From: UBA9732 sp963615565
GTDB lineage: Bacteria > Spirochaetota > Spirochaetia > Sphaerochaetales > Sphaerochaetaceae
Assembly (NCBI GenBank): GCA_963615565.1
Contig: CAVEGR010000051.1
Span: 1-20,970, forward strand
Length of the DNA stretch: 20,970 nt
Direction of reading: 5' to 3'
The notes under the pieces were generated by a model that was not told the origin of the DNA, did not search any database, and saw only the letters and a program-made list of their open reading frames with translations. Positions 20,909-20,970 of the stretch are shown piece by piece (within the stretch, counting starts at the first letter, position 1; each line of letters begins with the position of its first letter). Position numbers and translations under genes: made by a program.

Positions 20909-20970
20909 TTAAAGCTTAGAGGTTTTTGCAAAACTGCCTTCATGAATCTTGGCTTTGCCTTTCCGGCTAA
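20909..20970 (-). CDS. Possible 3' end of a convergent gene (partial)
   Basis: I do not recognise it. On the minus strand a frame is open from the right edge and ends at a TAA whose first base follows the mnmA stop directly. The visible C-terminus is SRKGKAKIHEGSFAKTSKL, basic and compositionally plausible for a protein end. The two stops would abut with no gap, which fits this compact genome. The fragment is only 19 codons, so chance openness is not excluded. Confidence 0.3.
   Translation of the reverse strand, partial: SRKGKAKIHEGSFAKTSKL

Noticed and set aside
1..20970. CRISPR array, insertion sequence or toxin-antitoxin pair
   Set aside because: The only direct repeats are short tandem units (12, 15 and 18-19 bp) without spacers, and no transposase or toxin-like gene was seen.

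Overview
The window reads as compact, AT-rich chromosomal DNA from a diderm bacterium, most likely a Treponema-type spirochaete (moderate confidence). The outer membrane is shown by a complete adaptor / RND pump / TolC set and by a clear lipoprotein. The spirochaete call rests on overall gene content, Shine-Dalgarno style and protein flavour, not on a marker gene. I see no insertion sequence, phage gene, CRISPR array or rRNA.

Layout. (1) 1-3361: the truncated folC (minus strand) diverges from an acyl-CoA synthetase gene that overlaps yhbY, which encodes a CRM-domain RNA-binding protein. (2) 3399-3555: tRNA-Asp(GUC) with its own promoter and a 16-bp perfect-stem terminator. (3) 3556-3739: a non-coding stretch with a TTGACA promoter, mutually exclusive hairpins and a Shine-Dalgarno leading into a possible 51-residue ORF antisense to the next gene. 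(4) 3740-5399: a marR-MFS transporter operon (minus strand) with a candidate operator. (5) 5521-6784: a secreted Cys-based (CX5R) phosphatase gene with a hairpin at its mRNA 5' end. (6) 6785-9216: a polar amino-acid ABC importer operon (binding protein, permease, ATPase; minus strand). (7) 9267-17605: a four-gene efflux operon (adaptor, RND pump, 522-residue lipoprotein, TolC; minus strand) diverging from a tetR-type regulator, with CAACA-NN-TGTTG boxes between them. (8) 17598-19790: a biotin ECF importer (bioY, ATPase, T component; minus strand). (9) 19832-20908: mnmA, divergent from bioY, then the last 19 codons of a possible convergent gene at the right edge.

How the genes work together. 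Three transport modules carry their own likely control: MarR with the MFS exporter, TetR with the RND operon, and the self-contained biotin ECF cassette. The most unusual part is the RND operon. The pump has Gly-Ala where the family has the proton-relay Asp pair in TM4, carries about 24 extra residues in a cytoplasmic loop, and is co-transcribed with a large lipoprotein of unknown role. MnmA is also atypical: it has a CXXC pair and Tyr where the second catalytic Cys is normally found.
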